Below, in pieces: positions 17,059 to 25,293 of a stretch of DNA of 64,000 nt. Numbering within the stretch: position 1 is the stretch's first letter; each line of letters starts with the position of its first letter. Below the pieces are notes generated by a model, which was given only the letters and a program-made list of their open reading frames with translations, did not search any database and had not been told where the DNA came from. A program made the position numbers and the translations under genes. This DNA comes from Phycisphaerales bacterium (GTDB lineage: Bacteria; Planctomycetota; Phycisphaerae; Phycisphaerales; UBA1924): NCBI GenBank assembly GCA_029260315.1, contig JAJDDM010000126.1, forward strand, positions 1 through 64,000, read 5' to 3'.

Positions 17059-18717
17059 CTACTCAAAGCCCCGGAACCCGTACCCCACGAACGTCACCCG
17101 ATCCTGCTCCCTGCCGTCCTCGAGCAGCTCCGAGACCTCATCAAACGCCTCCAGCCATTGGCGGCGCGTCGCGCCCAACAGAACCGCCGGTCGCCCGCGC
17201 AGACGCTCGATCACCGCCGGATCACGCAGATCCGTCTCGCTCCAGAGGTCGTACTGCGTCCTGCGGCCCGGGCACAGACCCTCCTCGGGAAATGAAGCCA
17301 GCACCGCCGAGGCGCAGTACAGATCGGCCTCGACCCCGAGCCTCGCCAGCTCGAACGCCAGCAGGCTCACCCGCCCGTAGTGGCTGCCGACGACGAACGG
17401 CTCCTGCCCGGTCTGCTCGCGGATCGCGTCGAGCCGATCGCGCACATGCTGCGCGAGCCTCGGCCCCCGCCGAACGCGATCGAGGCTCAGCAGCTCGCCC
17501 GCCGCCCCGTCGCCCGCGATGCGCGAGATCGGATCCAGCAGCACCAGCCCGAACCCGGACACCAGCCCGAACGCGATCGTCGCGTGCCAGAGCACATGCC
17601 GGAGATTCGCCGGCGGCCTGCCGGGAAGATCCTTCCGCCGCCAGCGGCGCCGCTTGTGCAACAGTCGGTCCATGCCGCGGATCGCCGCCCGCGCCGCCAG
17701 CGGCAGCAGCGTGAGATACCCCGCGATCGCCCAGTTCGCCTCTGCGTCGCTGACGAGCGTCACCAGCAGATAGAAGACCAGAATCGGCATCGCCAGCCAG
17801 ACGCACAGCAGCACACCGATGCGCCGTTCGAACGGCTTCTGACGGAGCGTTCGTACGATCGCCAGCGCCGCCAGCGCGAGCGCCGGCCCGATGATCGCCG
17901 CCTGCGTCGCCATGAACTCCAGCGTCGCCAGGCCGAAGAAGCCGTCGCGCCCGCCGCAGCCCTCGGGCGTCGGGATATCCCCGCCCGCGACGCCCAGATG
18001 CCCGAGCAGGTGGCGCACCGTCGGATAGCCCTCGCGGGCGTTCCAGACCACCACCGGCAAGAGACACAGCACGAACAACCCGAGCCCGATCAGCACCGCC
18101 GAGGCGTTCTGCCTCGCAAGCCGAGGGCGATGGATCAGGGCAAAGAGCACCAGACCGACGACTAGAAGCAAGATCGTGTACTTGAAAAGAAATCCCACGC
18201 CGAGCGCGAGGCCCAACCCCCACCACGCCCGGCTCGACCCGCCGACGAGCGCCCGATGCGCGAAGACGCTCGCGACGATCCAGCACGCCAGGTACGGCCC
18301 GTCGATCGTCATCAGCAGGCTTGTGAGCTGATACGCCGGGATCAGCAGCACCATCGCGGCGGCGACGAACGCCACCCGCCGGTCGCCGAACACCTGCCGC
18401 GCCAGCGCCCCCGCCCCCAGCGCCGTCACCGCCCCGAACACCGGCGACAGCGCCCGCACGCCGAACACCCTGTCGCCGAACACGCCCGTGCTCAGCCAGA
18501 TCGTCCACGCGATCCCTGGCCCCTTGGAGTAATACGACAGATCCAGCCGACGCGACCACTCCCAGTAATGCGCCTCATCCTCCGAGAACGCATACGGGCT
18601 GATGTACGCGAGCCAGAGAAGACGGAGCACCGTCACCCCCAGCACCAGCGCGACCGTCCATCGCCACGATCGTGCCCACGGCGCGAACTGCCCCGAGTTT
18701 GCCCCCGTGTGCCCCAT
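17059..18717 (-). CDS. GT39/ArnT-like membrane glycosyltransferase
   Basis: A 552-aa polytopic GT-C transferase that uses a polyprenyl-phosphate sugar donor on the periplasmic side. The catalytic loop SPYAFSEDEAHYWEWSRRLD (about residues 37-56) carries the key acidic pair, followed by the YYSKGPG motif of the PMT_2/ArnT group. About ten TM helices follow, then a soluble C-terminal domain of ~130 residues. The ATG overlaps the stop of the LptF-like gene by one base (TGATG), so translation is coupled; the 826-aa track version is an artefactual extension into that gene. Lying between LptF-like and PAP2 genes, it may decorate lipid A or core sugar in the manner of ArnT. The donor sugar is unknown. 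Confidence 0.83.
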   Translation of the reverse strand: MGHTGANSGQFAPWARSWRWTVALVLGVTVLRLLWLAYISPYAFSEDEAHYWEWSRRLDLSYYSKGPGIAWTIWLSTGVFGDRVFGVRALSPVFGAVTALGAGALARQVFGDRRVAFVAAAMVLLIPAYQLTSLLMTIDGPYLACWIVASVFAHRALVGGSSRAWWGLGLALGVGFLFKYTILLLVVGLVLFALIHRPRLARQNASAVLIGLGLFVLCLLPVVVWNAREGYPTVRHLLGHLGVAGGDIPTPEGCGGRDGFFGLATLEFMATQAAIIGPALALAALAIVRTLRQKPFERRIGVLLCVWLAMPILVFYLLVTLVSDAEANWAIAGYLTLLPLAARAAIRGMDRLLHKRRRWRRKDLPGRPPANLRHVLWHATIAFGLVSGFGLVLLDPISRIAGDGAAGELLSLDRVRRGPRLAQHVRDRLDAIREQTGQEPFVVGSHYGRVSLLAFELARLGVEADLYCASAVLASFPEEGLCPGRRTQYDLWSETDLRDPAVIERLRGRPAVLLGATRRQWLEAFDEVSELLEDGREQDRVTFVGYGFRGFE

Positions 18718-20414
18718 CAGTGGCGCGCGAGCCCTCGATAGGCGATCAATGTGTACAACGCCAGCGCCACGTTCCCGCCCCAGAGTAGCGGCAGCCCCGC
18801 CTCGCCCAAACGATGCACCAACTGCTGGCCCCCGTTGATCGTGATCAACGCACCCAGCGCCGGGAAGAAGCTCCAGAGGTACACCGTCAGCGGCGTCGCG
18901 TGACGCAGCCGCAGCGCCACCACCGCCCCGGTCATCACCATCACGAAGCAGCTCACGCTCATCGCCAGCCGCTCGTGCTGCTTGGAGAGGATCTCGCGTT
19001 TGAGCCGCGCGATCCGCTCGACTAGATCGTCGCGCGCCGCGATCAGCGGCCGCCCCCGGCGCTCGCCCATCGCCGCGATCTGCGCATCGACATCCTCCAG
19101 CAGCGCCTCGGTGGGCTGTTCCGCCAGTTCGTCGGGATCGACCCCCGCGAACGTCAGCGACCCGAACGCGAGGCGCTCGCGTTCGCCCTGCCCGACCGCA
19201 TCCTGCCCGCTCACGACCCGAGCCTGCTCGAGCTCCAGCTCGAACTCCAATCGCCTCTCCTCGCGCGTCCGCCCCAGATTGGCCCGCAGAATCGCCCGAT
19301 CGGTCTGCCAGCGATGCACCCGCCCCCCGCCGCGAATCTGGAGCACCTCGATCACCCCGCCCTCGCCCGGAGCCACCCGCCAGTCCCCCTGCTCGGGTTC
19401 GAGATCCGAGCCCTCGACCCGGATCGGCTGGCCCAGCGGCGTCTCCAAACGCACCTGCCCGCTGTCGCGCAGCGACGCGCGAATCGCGTCGATCGCCCGC
19501 GCCTCGCCCAGGCGATACGCCAGTTCCCGCTTGCGCCACGCGATGAACTCCATCCGCTCGGGATTTCCCGGCAGCTCGCGCAGCTCGCCGAACGTCAAAA
19601 ACTTCGGATCATTGCTGAACGCCCCCGGCAAAAACGTCGGCCCGATCTCGATGCGATCCTCGACGCGCACCATCGTTCGGTCGCCCTCGCGCCGCAGCAC
19701 CGAGTCGTCCAGGCGGATCACCGCGACCGTCCCGTCGCCCAGCGTCGGATCATCCAGATCCGCGCCCTGGAACAGCCAGATCGTCGCGCTGGAGGTGAAC
19801 AGCTCGGCCTTGATCTCGACCGAATCATCGCTCTGGGGCTCACCAAGCTCGAGAAACGCCACGCCGCGCATCGCGATCCGCTCGTACGCCCCCGACGCCG
19901 GATCCGGCCCCAGCGCCTGGGCCGCCTCGGCGTAGATCACCCCGTCGCCGAACTCCACCGCCCGCCCCTGTTCGACAGAGCGCACGACGACCCGCGCCAG
20001 ATTGCGGGTCACCATCTCCTCCATCGACCGCAGGAACCGCGGGATGACCTGTTCATTGAGCGCCAGCAGCGCCAGCGAGAGTACCAGCCCGCTCATCGCC
20101 GCCGGCATCAGCACGCTGCGATGGCTGATCCCCCCCGCGTGTGCCGCCAGCGTCTCGTTGTCCTGGGCGATGCGATGGAAGGCCAGTGTCGTGCCGAAGC
20201 CCCCGGCAAACGGCAGCGTGTAGGCAAGCATGGGCACGATCGCCAGCAGCATGAACTTGGGGGCGTCCAGCGGATCGAGGTTGCCGTCGGCGATCGGCTT
20301 GATCGCCGCGGCGAACACGATCACCGCCACGACGACCGCGATCGTGACCAGCACAAGCCTGAGCTGCTCGGCGAGCATGTGACGCCAGAGCGTGATGGGC
20401 AGGCCTCGACGCAT
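18717..20414 (-). CDS. Enlarged LptF/LptG family permease
   Basis: LPS-export permease, 565 aa, well above the usual 360-400. It has the expected N-terminal block of three TM helices (LWRHMLAEQLRLVLVTIAVVV..., MLLAIVPMLAYTLPFAGGFG, a third near residue 105) and three C-terminal helices (SVSCFVMVMTGAVVALRL...). The extra length lies in the periplasmic part, about residues 130-460: a beta-rich domain followed by a charged segment with many Glu/Arg that may form a helical hairpin. First gene of the four-gene operon ending with LptG-like. The ATG at 20414 (MRRGLPITLWRHML) is preferred to the 20444 track start, although no strong ribosome site is visible for either. Confidence 0.82.
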   Translation of the reverse strand: MRRGLPITLWRHMLAEQLRLVLVTIAVVVAVIVFAAAIKPIADGNLDPLDAPKFMLLAIVPMLAYTLPFAGGFGTTLAFHRIAQDNETLAAHAGGISHRSVLMPAAMSGLVLSLALLALNEQVIPRFLRSMEEMVTRNLARVVVRSVEQGRAVEFGDGVIYAEAAQALGPDPASGAYERIAMRGVAFLELGEPQSDDSVEIKAELFTSSATIWLFQGADLDDPTLGDGTVAVIRLDDSVLRREGDRTMVRVEDRIEIGPTFLPGAFSNDPKFLTFGELRELPGNPERMEFIAWRKRELAYRLGEARAIDAIRASLRDSGQVRLETPLGQPIRVEGSDLEPEQGDWRVAPGEGGVIEVLQIRGGGRVHRWQTDRAILRANLGRTREERRLEFELELEQARVVSGQDAVGQGERERLAFGSLTFAGVDPDELAEQPTEALLEDVDAQIAAMGERRGRPLIAARDDLVERIARLKREILSKQHERLAMSVSCFVMVMTGAVVALRLRHATPLTVYLWSFFPALGALITINGGQQLVHRLGEAGLPLLWGGNVALALYTLIAYRGLARH

Positions 20415-20462
20415 GAGCGGGGATGATACGGGCCCCGCCCACACTCCCGCCCGAACGCCAAG

Positions 20463-21434
20463 TCATCCCGGAATCGCCACCAGGGCGCTGCGCTGGAGCG
20501 ACTCGACCGGCCTGCCGCTGGCGTTGCGCCGGGTCTCCATGATCCCCTTGCCGTTGAGCAGGTTGTGCGGGTGGCTCTCGCGGGCGGCCCGAAGGCGCGG
20601 GCTCTCGCCCCGAACGCCCGTTGACGGGTCGTGGTCCTCCTCGTCGAAGATCCCCACGCTCACAATGCTGCTGGTCGGCCCGTGGTAGTAGAACGCCTCC
20701 TCGCCATCGGCCCGGAGCTGCGCCACCGCCTGCTCGGCCGCCTGGCGGTACTCCATCAGCTCATCAGGATCCGGGCGCGTCCGGTCGATCCTGCCGTAAA
20801 TACCCACCTGGAGCGTGTACAGGGCGTCCTTGCCGTATTGCGCCTTGGCGTTGCGCAAGTCGAACTCGGGCATCGAGCCCGCCGACTCATCTGCCCACGG
20901 CGGGGCCAGAATCGCCCCCTGATACGGCTTCACGGGCGTGCCGTCGCTTCGCAGCTCGAGGTTGCGGACATGGGCCAGCTCTCTGCGGGCCTGCTCGATG
21001 GTGCCGTGACGCCCCACGATCAGCGCGATCGACTCGCCGCGCTCTTCCAGGAACGCCCCCGGCAGCCCACCCTGGGACCGGACCCTCGGCAGCGCCGCGC
21101 GAGCGCTTGCCTGGCCCGCCGCGTCTGCCGAGAACTGGGCGATGAGGACCCCCCACGTCGGTGCCGAGGCGTCCGCCGGCGCGCCCGATCGCGGGTTCGG
21201 TCTCACCCCGCCGACATCCGCGAAGACCTCCCCTGCCTCCTCGCGGAAGCTCCGCTGCTCATCGCGCGTGGAGCGAATCTCGCCGGGGCGCGAAGAGCCG
21301 CCGGAGCCGCAGCCGACGCCCACCACCACGAGCAGCGCGCCTGCGAAAGCGCACCCCGCGGCACATGCCGGGATCGGCGAAAAAAACTGTCTGGTCCCGG
21401 AAGCGGTTATCCGAGCTAAATGCCTGAGGGTCAT
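20463..21434 (-). CDS. Predicted lipoprotein of unknown function
   Basis: A 323-aa exported protein I cannot assign to a family. The N-terminus has a basic start and a hydrophobic stretch (GCAFAGALLVVVGVGC) ending in a lipobox-like VGVGC, so the mature lipoprotein would begin at Cys 42, followed by a Gly/Ser/Arg-rich linker. Two similar segments, WGVLIAQFSADAAGQASAR and LYTLQVGIYGRIDR, each followed by a section of the type ALPRVRSQGG or AAEQAVAQLRADGEEAFYYHG, suggest a duplicated SPOR-like or ferredoxin-like fold; this is a visual impression only. It lies 48 bp upstream of the LptF-like gene on the same strand and could be co-transcribed with it. Confidence 0.6.
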   Translation of the reverse strand: MTLRHLARITASGTRQFFSPIPACAAGCAFAGALLVVVGVGCGSGGSSRPGEIRSTRDEQRSFREEAGEVFADVGGVRPNPRSGAPADASAPTWGVLIAQFSADAAGQASARAALPRVRSQGGLPGAFLEERGESIALIVGRHGTIEQARRELAHVRNLELRSDGTPVKPYQGAILAPPWADESAGSMPEFDLRNAKAQYGKDALYTLQVGIYGRIDRTRPDPDELMEYRQAAEQAVAQLRADGEEAFYYHGPTSSIVSVGIFDEEDHDPSTGVRGESPRLRAARESHPHNLLNGKGIMETRRNASGRPVESLQRSALVAIPG

Positions 21435-21575
21435 GGGGTTTCTTTATTTCGGATCCCGAGGTGTGTTTTGAAGCGAGTCCCGCCGGTTCGACGATAGTCG
21501 CAGTGTCAGCCAACCAAGCACGCTTGGACTCGGCGGTGTATTCTTGACAGTCGAACGAGGGAAGGAGCTCGGCGC

Positions 21576-21863
21576 ATGTCTGAGATCTCAGGAGTCGGAG
21601 GAGAGGGCGTCAGCCCGGTGCGTTTCCAGCAGGGCCCGCTGTCGGGACGATCGGTCGATTCGCCCGCGGTCCGGCGCGGATCCGACGAGGTCGATGTCTC
21701 GCGCTTGTCGACGTATCTCCAGCGTCTGCGGGCGACGCCGACCCTGCGCGAGGATCTGGTCGCCGAGGTTCGGCGCGAGCTCGAAGCGGGCGTTTATGAC
21801 GAGCCCCATCGCTTGGACGTTGCGCTCGATGAGATGATCCGTGAGATCGGCGAGGATCTCTAG
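21576..21863 (+). CDS. FlgM-like anti-sigma-28 factor (tentative)
   Basis: A 95-aa protein. The first ~38 residues are low-complexity, as expected for the disordered part of FlgM. The C-terminal half, VSRLSTYLQRLRATPTLREDLVAEVRRELEAGVYDEPHRLDVALDEMI, fits the FlgM pattern of R..V.E.R..I..G.Y followed by an acidic helix. GGAG lies about 8 nt before the ATG. If correct, it would hold back the flagellar sigma factor until the hook is finished; the Maf-like and nonulosonic acid genes nearby also point to a glycosylated flagellum. No other flagellar gene is in the window, so the assignment is moderate. Its 3' end overlaps the M28 peptidase gene by 4 bp, tail to tail. Confidence 0.5.
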   Translation: MSEISGVGGEGVSPVRFQQGPLSGRSVDSPAVRRGSDEVDVSRLSTYLQRLRATPTLREDLVAEVRRELEAGVYDEPHRLDVALDEMIREIGEDL

Positions 21864-22885
21864 TCCTCGCCCGCTTGAACCGCTTCTGAGGCGCTTGGAT
21901 TGGCCAGCGCCCACACACCCGCCGCCACACCCCGTATCGCGTTTGTGAATCGCTCGGCGTCGATCGTGTCCACACGATCCGACGCCTTGTGATAATGCGG
22001 CGTGCGGAACTCCGAGGTGTCGGTCAGCATCACCGCCGGCACGCCGATCCGCCAGAACGGATCCTGATCCGACCGGCGCATGTCCGGCAGCGGCTCGGGC
22101 AGCATGTCGAACACCAGCAGCTTCAGGTCCGGCGCACCGGCCTGCATCGCTGAGGCGAGCGGGCGAACGAATGTCTGCTGATCGCGCAGCAGGCCGACCA
22201 CGGCGACAAAGTCGCCCTTCGTCGGCGGCTTGAACACGCCCGGGATCCCCTTGATCGGCGTCCGCTGCGAGCCCTCCTCGTCGCTGTAATACCCCAGCAT
22301 CTCCAGGCTCATCATGCCCACGACCTCGAGCTCCTCGGCGTCGATCGCGGGCTTGATCGACGTGTTCGCATGGAATCGCGAGCCGATCAGCCCGATCTCC
22401 TCGAGATTGAAAAAGACGATCCGGATCGTCCGCTCGGGCTCGAGGCCTCGGAACACGCGCGCCAGCTCGAGCGCCCCGGCGGTGCCGCTGCCGTTGTCGT
22501 CGGCGCCGGGCGAGCCGGGAACCGCGTCGAAGTGCGCCCCGACAATCATCATCTGCTCGGGCGAGACCGTGCCCTCGATTTCGACCCAGAGGTTGTGCCA
22601 CGCCGGATCCTTGACCTCGACGCCTTCGGGCGGCTGGAAGGCGACGATCCGCTGCTGATGGACCTCGTAGCCCATGTCCTCCAGCGTCGTGCGCAGCCAC
22701 GCCTCGGTCTCGATGAGCCCGCGGACATGGCGCGCATCGCCATTGGGTGCCCGCGCCTCGGGCAGAGCGCGCAGATAGCCCATCAATCGGGTCTGATCGA
22801 CCTCCTCGTGGGGCTTTGCCTCTGGCGAGAGCGAGCAGCCGAGCAGCGTCAGGGCGCTCAGCGACGCGGTGATTACGGTGAGCAT
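21860..22885 (-). CDS. M28-family zinc peptidase, lipoprotein
   Basis: Exported metallopeptidase, 341 aa. A short signal ends in the lipobox LTLLGC, anchoring the protein in a membrane. The M28 zinc site is readable: VGAHFDAVPGSPGADDNGSG (His and bridging Asp), FNLEEIGLIGSRFH (Glu catalytic base and Glu ligand), VGMMSLEMLGY, and the final His in RTPHYHKASD. Members are aminopeptidases or glutaminyl cyclase-like enzymes; the substrate is not predictable. The ATG at 22885 shares its A with the TGA of the upstream ROK gene, so the two are probably translated together. A GTG at 22888 is an alternative start. Confidence 0.87.
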   Translation of the reverse strand: MLTVITASLSALTLLGCSLSPEAKPHEEVDQTRLMGYLRALPEARAPNGDARHVRGLIETEAWLRTTLEDMGYEVHQQRIVAFQPPEGVEVKDPAWHNLWVEIEGTVSPEQMMIVGAHFDAVPGSPGADDNGSGTAGALELARVFRGLEPERTIRIVFFNLEEIGLIGSRFHANTSIKPAIDAEELEVVGMMSLEMLGYYSDEEGSQRTPIKGIPGVFKPPTKGDFVAVVGLLRDQQTFVRPLASAMQAGAPDLKLLVFDMLPEPLPDMRRSDQDPFWRIGVPAVMLTDTSEFRTPHYHKASDRVDTIDAERFTNAIRGVAAGVWALANPSASEAVQAGED

Positions 22886-23922
22886 CACAGGGACTGTAGC
22901 GAGGCCTCGGGGCTCTCAAATCGCGGATCGCCAAGTCTCTGAGCCGCGAGCATCGCGGCGCCCAGCACGCCCGCGTCGTCCTCCAACATCGTCGCGAAGA
23001 CCTCCAGAGCCTTTGCCGAGTCGGGAAACGCGACTTTTCGGGCGCGGGCCGCGACCCGATCGACCCAGCCCTGGCCCATCGCCTCGGTCAGCCCCCCGCC
23101 GAGCACGACCCGCTGGAGGCTCAGGAGTGTCTGGAAGCTGCCGATCTGGGTGCCGAGCATCTCGCCGGCGTGGTCGGCGACCTCGACGGTCAGCGGGTCG
23201 CCCTCGGCGTAGGCCTGCCCGATGGTCTTGGACTTGATCTTGTCCAGATCGCCCCCCACCAGTTCGCTGATCTTGCTGTCGTGGCTGGAGAGGATCATCG
23301 CCCGCAGGCGGTTGACGATCGCGGTCCTGGAACAGACCTGTTCGAGCGTCCGCAGGCCCGGCGGGCCGGAGGGATAGAGCCAGGTCTGCCCGATCTCCCC
23401 GGCGGAGAAGAACTTGCCGTAGTGCAACTGTCCGCCGAGCATCAGCGCCCCGCCGACGCCGGTCCCAACCCAGACGCCCATGAGCGGGTCGGCGTCCTTG
23501 CCCGCGCCGAAGTGGGCCTCGCCGACAAGGGCGACGTTGACGTCGTTATCCAGGAAGACGCGCGTGCCGAGGCGGCGCTCGAGCAGCGACGAGAGGGCCA
23601 CGTTCTTCCATCGCAGATTGACCGCGTGCAGCAGGATCCCGCGGTAGGGATCGACCGGGCTGGGCGCGCCGACGCACAGGCCCGAGAGGTCGCTCGGGCG
23701 GATCCCGATCTCGGTGCAGATGTCCTCGACGCCCCCGACCAACCGCCCGAGCACATGCTCCATCCCCTGATCCGCCTTGGTCTTGAGCTTGCGGCTGGTG
23801 GTCACCTCGGCGTGCTCGGCGGCCTCGCCCGGGGCCTTGTCCAGATCCACCAGCCCGATCTGCATGTTCGTCCCGCCGAGATCGATCCCGATGTAGCGGC
23901 CGGGGGTGAACGACTGGGTCAT
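22885..23922 (-). CDS. ROK-family sugar kinase lacking the usual zinc motif
   Basis: ATP-dependent sugar kinase of the ROK group, possibly a glucokinase; 345 aa. The phosphate-binding segment YIGIDLGGTNMQIGLVD is at residues 10-26, the active-site region VFLDNDVNVALVGEAHFGAG near 130-150, and the adenosine motif VVLGGGLTEAMG near 280. The family zinc-binding signature (GHxxxxxxGxxCxCGxxGCxE) is absent: the segment reads AGEIGQTWLYPSGPPGLRTLEQ, with Gln in place of the sugar-binding His and no cysteine cluster. The ATG at 23922 is used; the longer track ORF reads through repeat family B. Kinase activity and substrate should be regarded as uncertain because of this loss. Confidence 0.82.
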   Translation of the reverse strand: MTQSFTPGRYIGIDLGGTNMQIGLVDLDKAPGEAAEHAEVTTSRKLKTKADQGMEHVLGRLVGGVEDICTEIGIRPSDLSGLCVGAPSPVDPYRGILLHAVNLRWKNVALSSLLERRLGTRVFLDNDVNVALVGEAHFGAGKDADPLMGVWVGTGVGGALMLGGQLHYGKFFSAGEIGQTWLYPSGPPGLRTLEQVCSRTAIVNRLRAMILSSHDSKISELVGGDLDKIKSKTIGQAYAEGDPLTVEVADHAGEMLGTQIGSFQTLLSLQRVVLGGGLTEAMGQGWVDRVAARARKVAFPDSAKALEVFATMLEDDAGVLGAAMLAAQRLGDPRFESPEASLQSL

Positions 23923-23993
23923 GGAGCGGCTCCGCGAGGGCGATCGAGAGGGCGAATCGACGATGATATGGGCCGAGCGTCGCGTTCGAGTAT

Positions 23994-24180
23994 GGGTGCC
24001 GTAGTCTGAGGAGGCTCCGCGGGCGAACGCCCTGCCGGGTGCCGTGGTCTGAGGAGGCTCTGCGACGAAGGCCACGCCATCGGCACAGCGATCACCCATG
24101 AAGCAGTAAACGCCGGTATCGAACAAACCCAGGTGCATCCGCGTGGCCTTCGCTCGAAGACTCACTCAGACCACGGCACC
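23994..24180. repeat. Palindromic dispersed repeat, family B copy 1
   Basis: Long inverted repeat with ends GGTGCCGTGGTCTGA (24038 onward) and TCAGACCACGGCACC (to 24180); GGCCACGC / GCGTGGCC pair further in. A truncated extra left end (GGGTGCCGTAGTCTGAGGAG, from 23994) sits just before it. It fills most of the 297-bp gap between the ROK and ispE genes. Other copies are at 48053-48145 and 51611-51750. Confidence 0.85.
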
Positions 24181-24219
24181 GCGCGCTCGGGACCGTCCGA
24201 CGCGCGGATGGAGCCTGCG

Positions 24220-25107
24220 CTACACCAAGCGTGCGCGAACGAGCGCGGCCCCGTGCCGATCGGCGATCTCCGTGATCCGATCCGGATCGGTGGAGAATGT
24301 GAAAAGGGCCGAGCCCGAGCCCGTGAGATGGACCCGCGCCGCGCCAAGTTCACTCACCAGATCCTCGTACAGGGTTTCGAGCCGTGGCGCAACGCCGAGG
24401 GCTGCCTCGAAGAGGTCGTTGAACAGGAGATCATCCACCAACGTCGAGCCCTCGGCTCGCTGAATGATCCCTTCATCGCTTATTGGCGTAGACCTCGCCC
24501 CGAGCGCGTCAAACGCCCGATACACGTCGGGCGTCGGACACGAGACATCGGACAGGATGAGCGTGAGCGCGTCGTCGCGGGGCGCGACGCGCCGGATCGT
24601 CTCGCCGAAGCCGGTGACGACCGCAGGGCGCGCCGGCGTCTCGACATCGATGAGAAACGGCACGTCGCTGCCCAGGCTCAGCCCGATGGCGCGCAGCTCG
24701 TCGCTTTCCAGACCGAGCTCGAACAGCTCGTTGAGCGCACGCAGCGCACACGCCCCATCGGACGATCCGCCGCCCAAGCCCGCGCCCGTCGGGATCCGCT
24801 TGCGCACGCGGATCCCGACCGGAAGCTCGCGCCCGCATCGCACTTGCAACGACGCGTGCGCTCGCGCGACAAGGTCGCGATCCATCGGCCAACCGATCGG
24901 CGTCGGACGAGGCGCATCGTCGGCCCACTCGACGACAACGCGAGCCGTCTCGCCCTCCTCGAGCCGCTCGAACGTCAGCTCGTCGGCGAGATCGATCGCG
25001 TGCATCCAAGACGCGATCGGGTGCCAGCCGCGGCGCGCGCCCTCGGCGACCGGCGCATCCACCCGCAGGATCAGGTTGAGCTTCGCGTGGGCGAGGCGGG
25101 TGAGCAT
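24220..25107 (-). CDS. ispE: 4-diphosphocytidyl-2-C-methyl-D-erythritol kinase
   Basis: GHMP kinase of the non-mevalonate (MEP) isoprenoid route; phosphorylates CDP-methylerythritol at O2. 295 aa, normal size. Signatures: AHAKLNLILRV at the N-terminus, the ATP loop RIPTGAGLGGGSSDGACALRALN near residue 110, SLGSDVPFLI, and the C-terminal HLTGSGSALFTF. The ATG at 25107 (MLTRLAHAKLNL) is chosen over the track start five codons earlier because it sits right before the first strand. The gene stands alone on the minus strand, with a repeat of family B downstream and a divergent NIF3 gene upstream. Confidence 0.93.
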   Translation of the reverse strand: MLTRLAHAKLNLILRVDAPVAEGARRGWHPIASWMHAIDLADELTFERLEEGETARVVVEWADDAPRPTPIGWPMDRDLVARAHASLQVRCGRELPVGIRVRKRIPTGAGLGGGSSDGACALRALNELFELGLESDELRAIGLSLGSDVPFLIDVETPARPAVVTGFGETIRRVAPRDDALTLILSDVSCPTPDVYRAFDALGARSTPISDEGIIQRAEGSTLVDDLLFNDLFEAALGVAPRLETLYEDLVSELGAARVHLTGSGSALFTFSTDPDRITEIADRHGAALVRARLV

Positions 25108-25293
25108 GGGGAAAAGTAGCAAAGCGGCAAAGCGAAGAACAGCAAAGCGCGAACTGGCGGGTTCGCCGCCCGTCCCGGCGTCATTTCACCGGTCGATGAG
25201 TGTAAACCGAGCCTCCAAGCTACCCTCTCCCGCTATCGGCTCGGAGAGCCGATCCACCCGGGCCATCGGCCGATCTACCCAGGAGGACCTCGC

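Noticed and set aside
18718-19539. N-terminal 274 residues of the 826-aa GT39 track ORF
   Set aside because: Gly/Arg/Ala-rich out-of-frame reading of the LptF-like gene; the true start is the ATG overlapping that gene's stop.
23923-24165. N-terminal extension of the ROK ORF
   Set aside because: Reads through family B repeat; peptide matches other spurious repeat-derived ORFs (e.g. at 51501).
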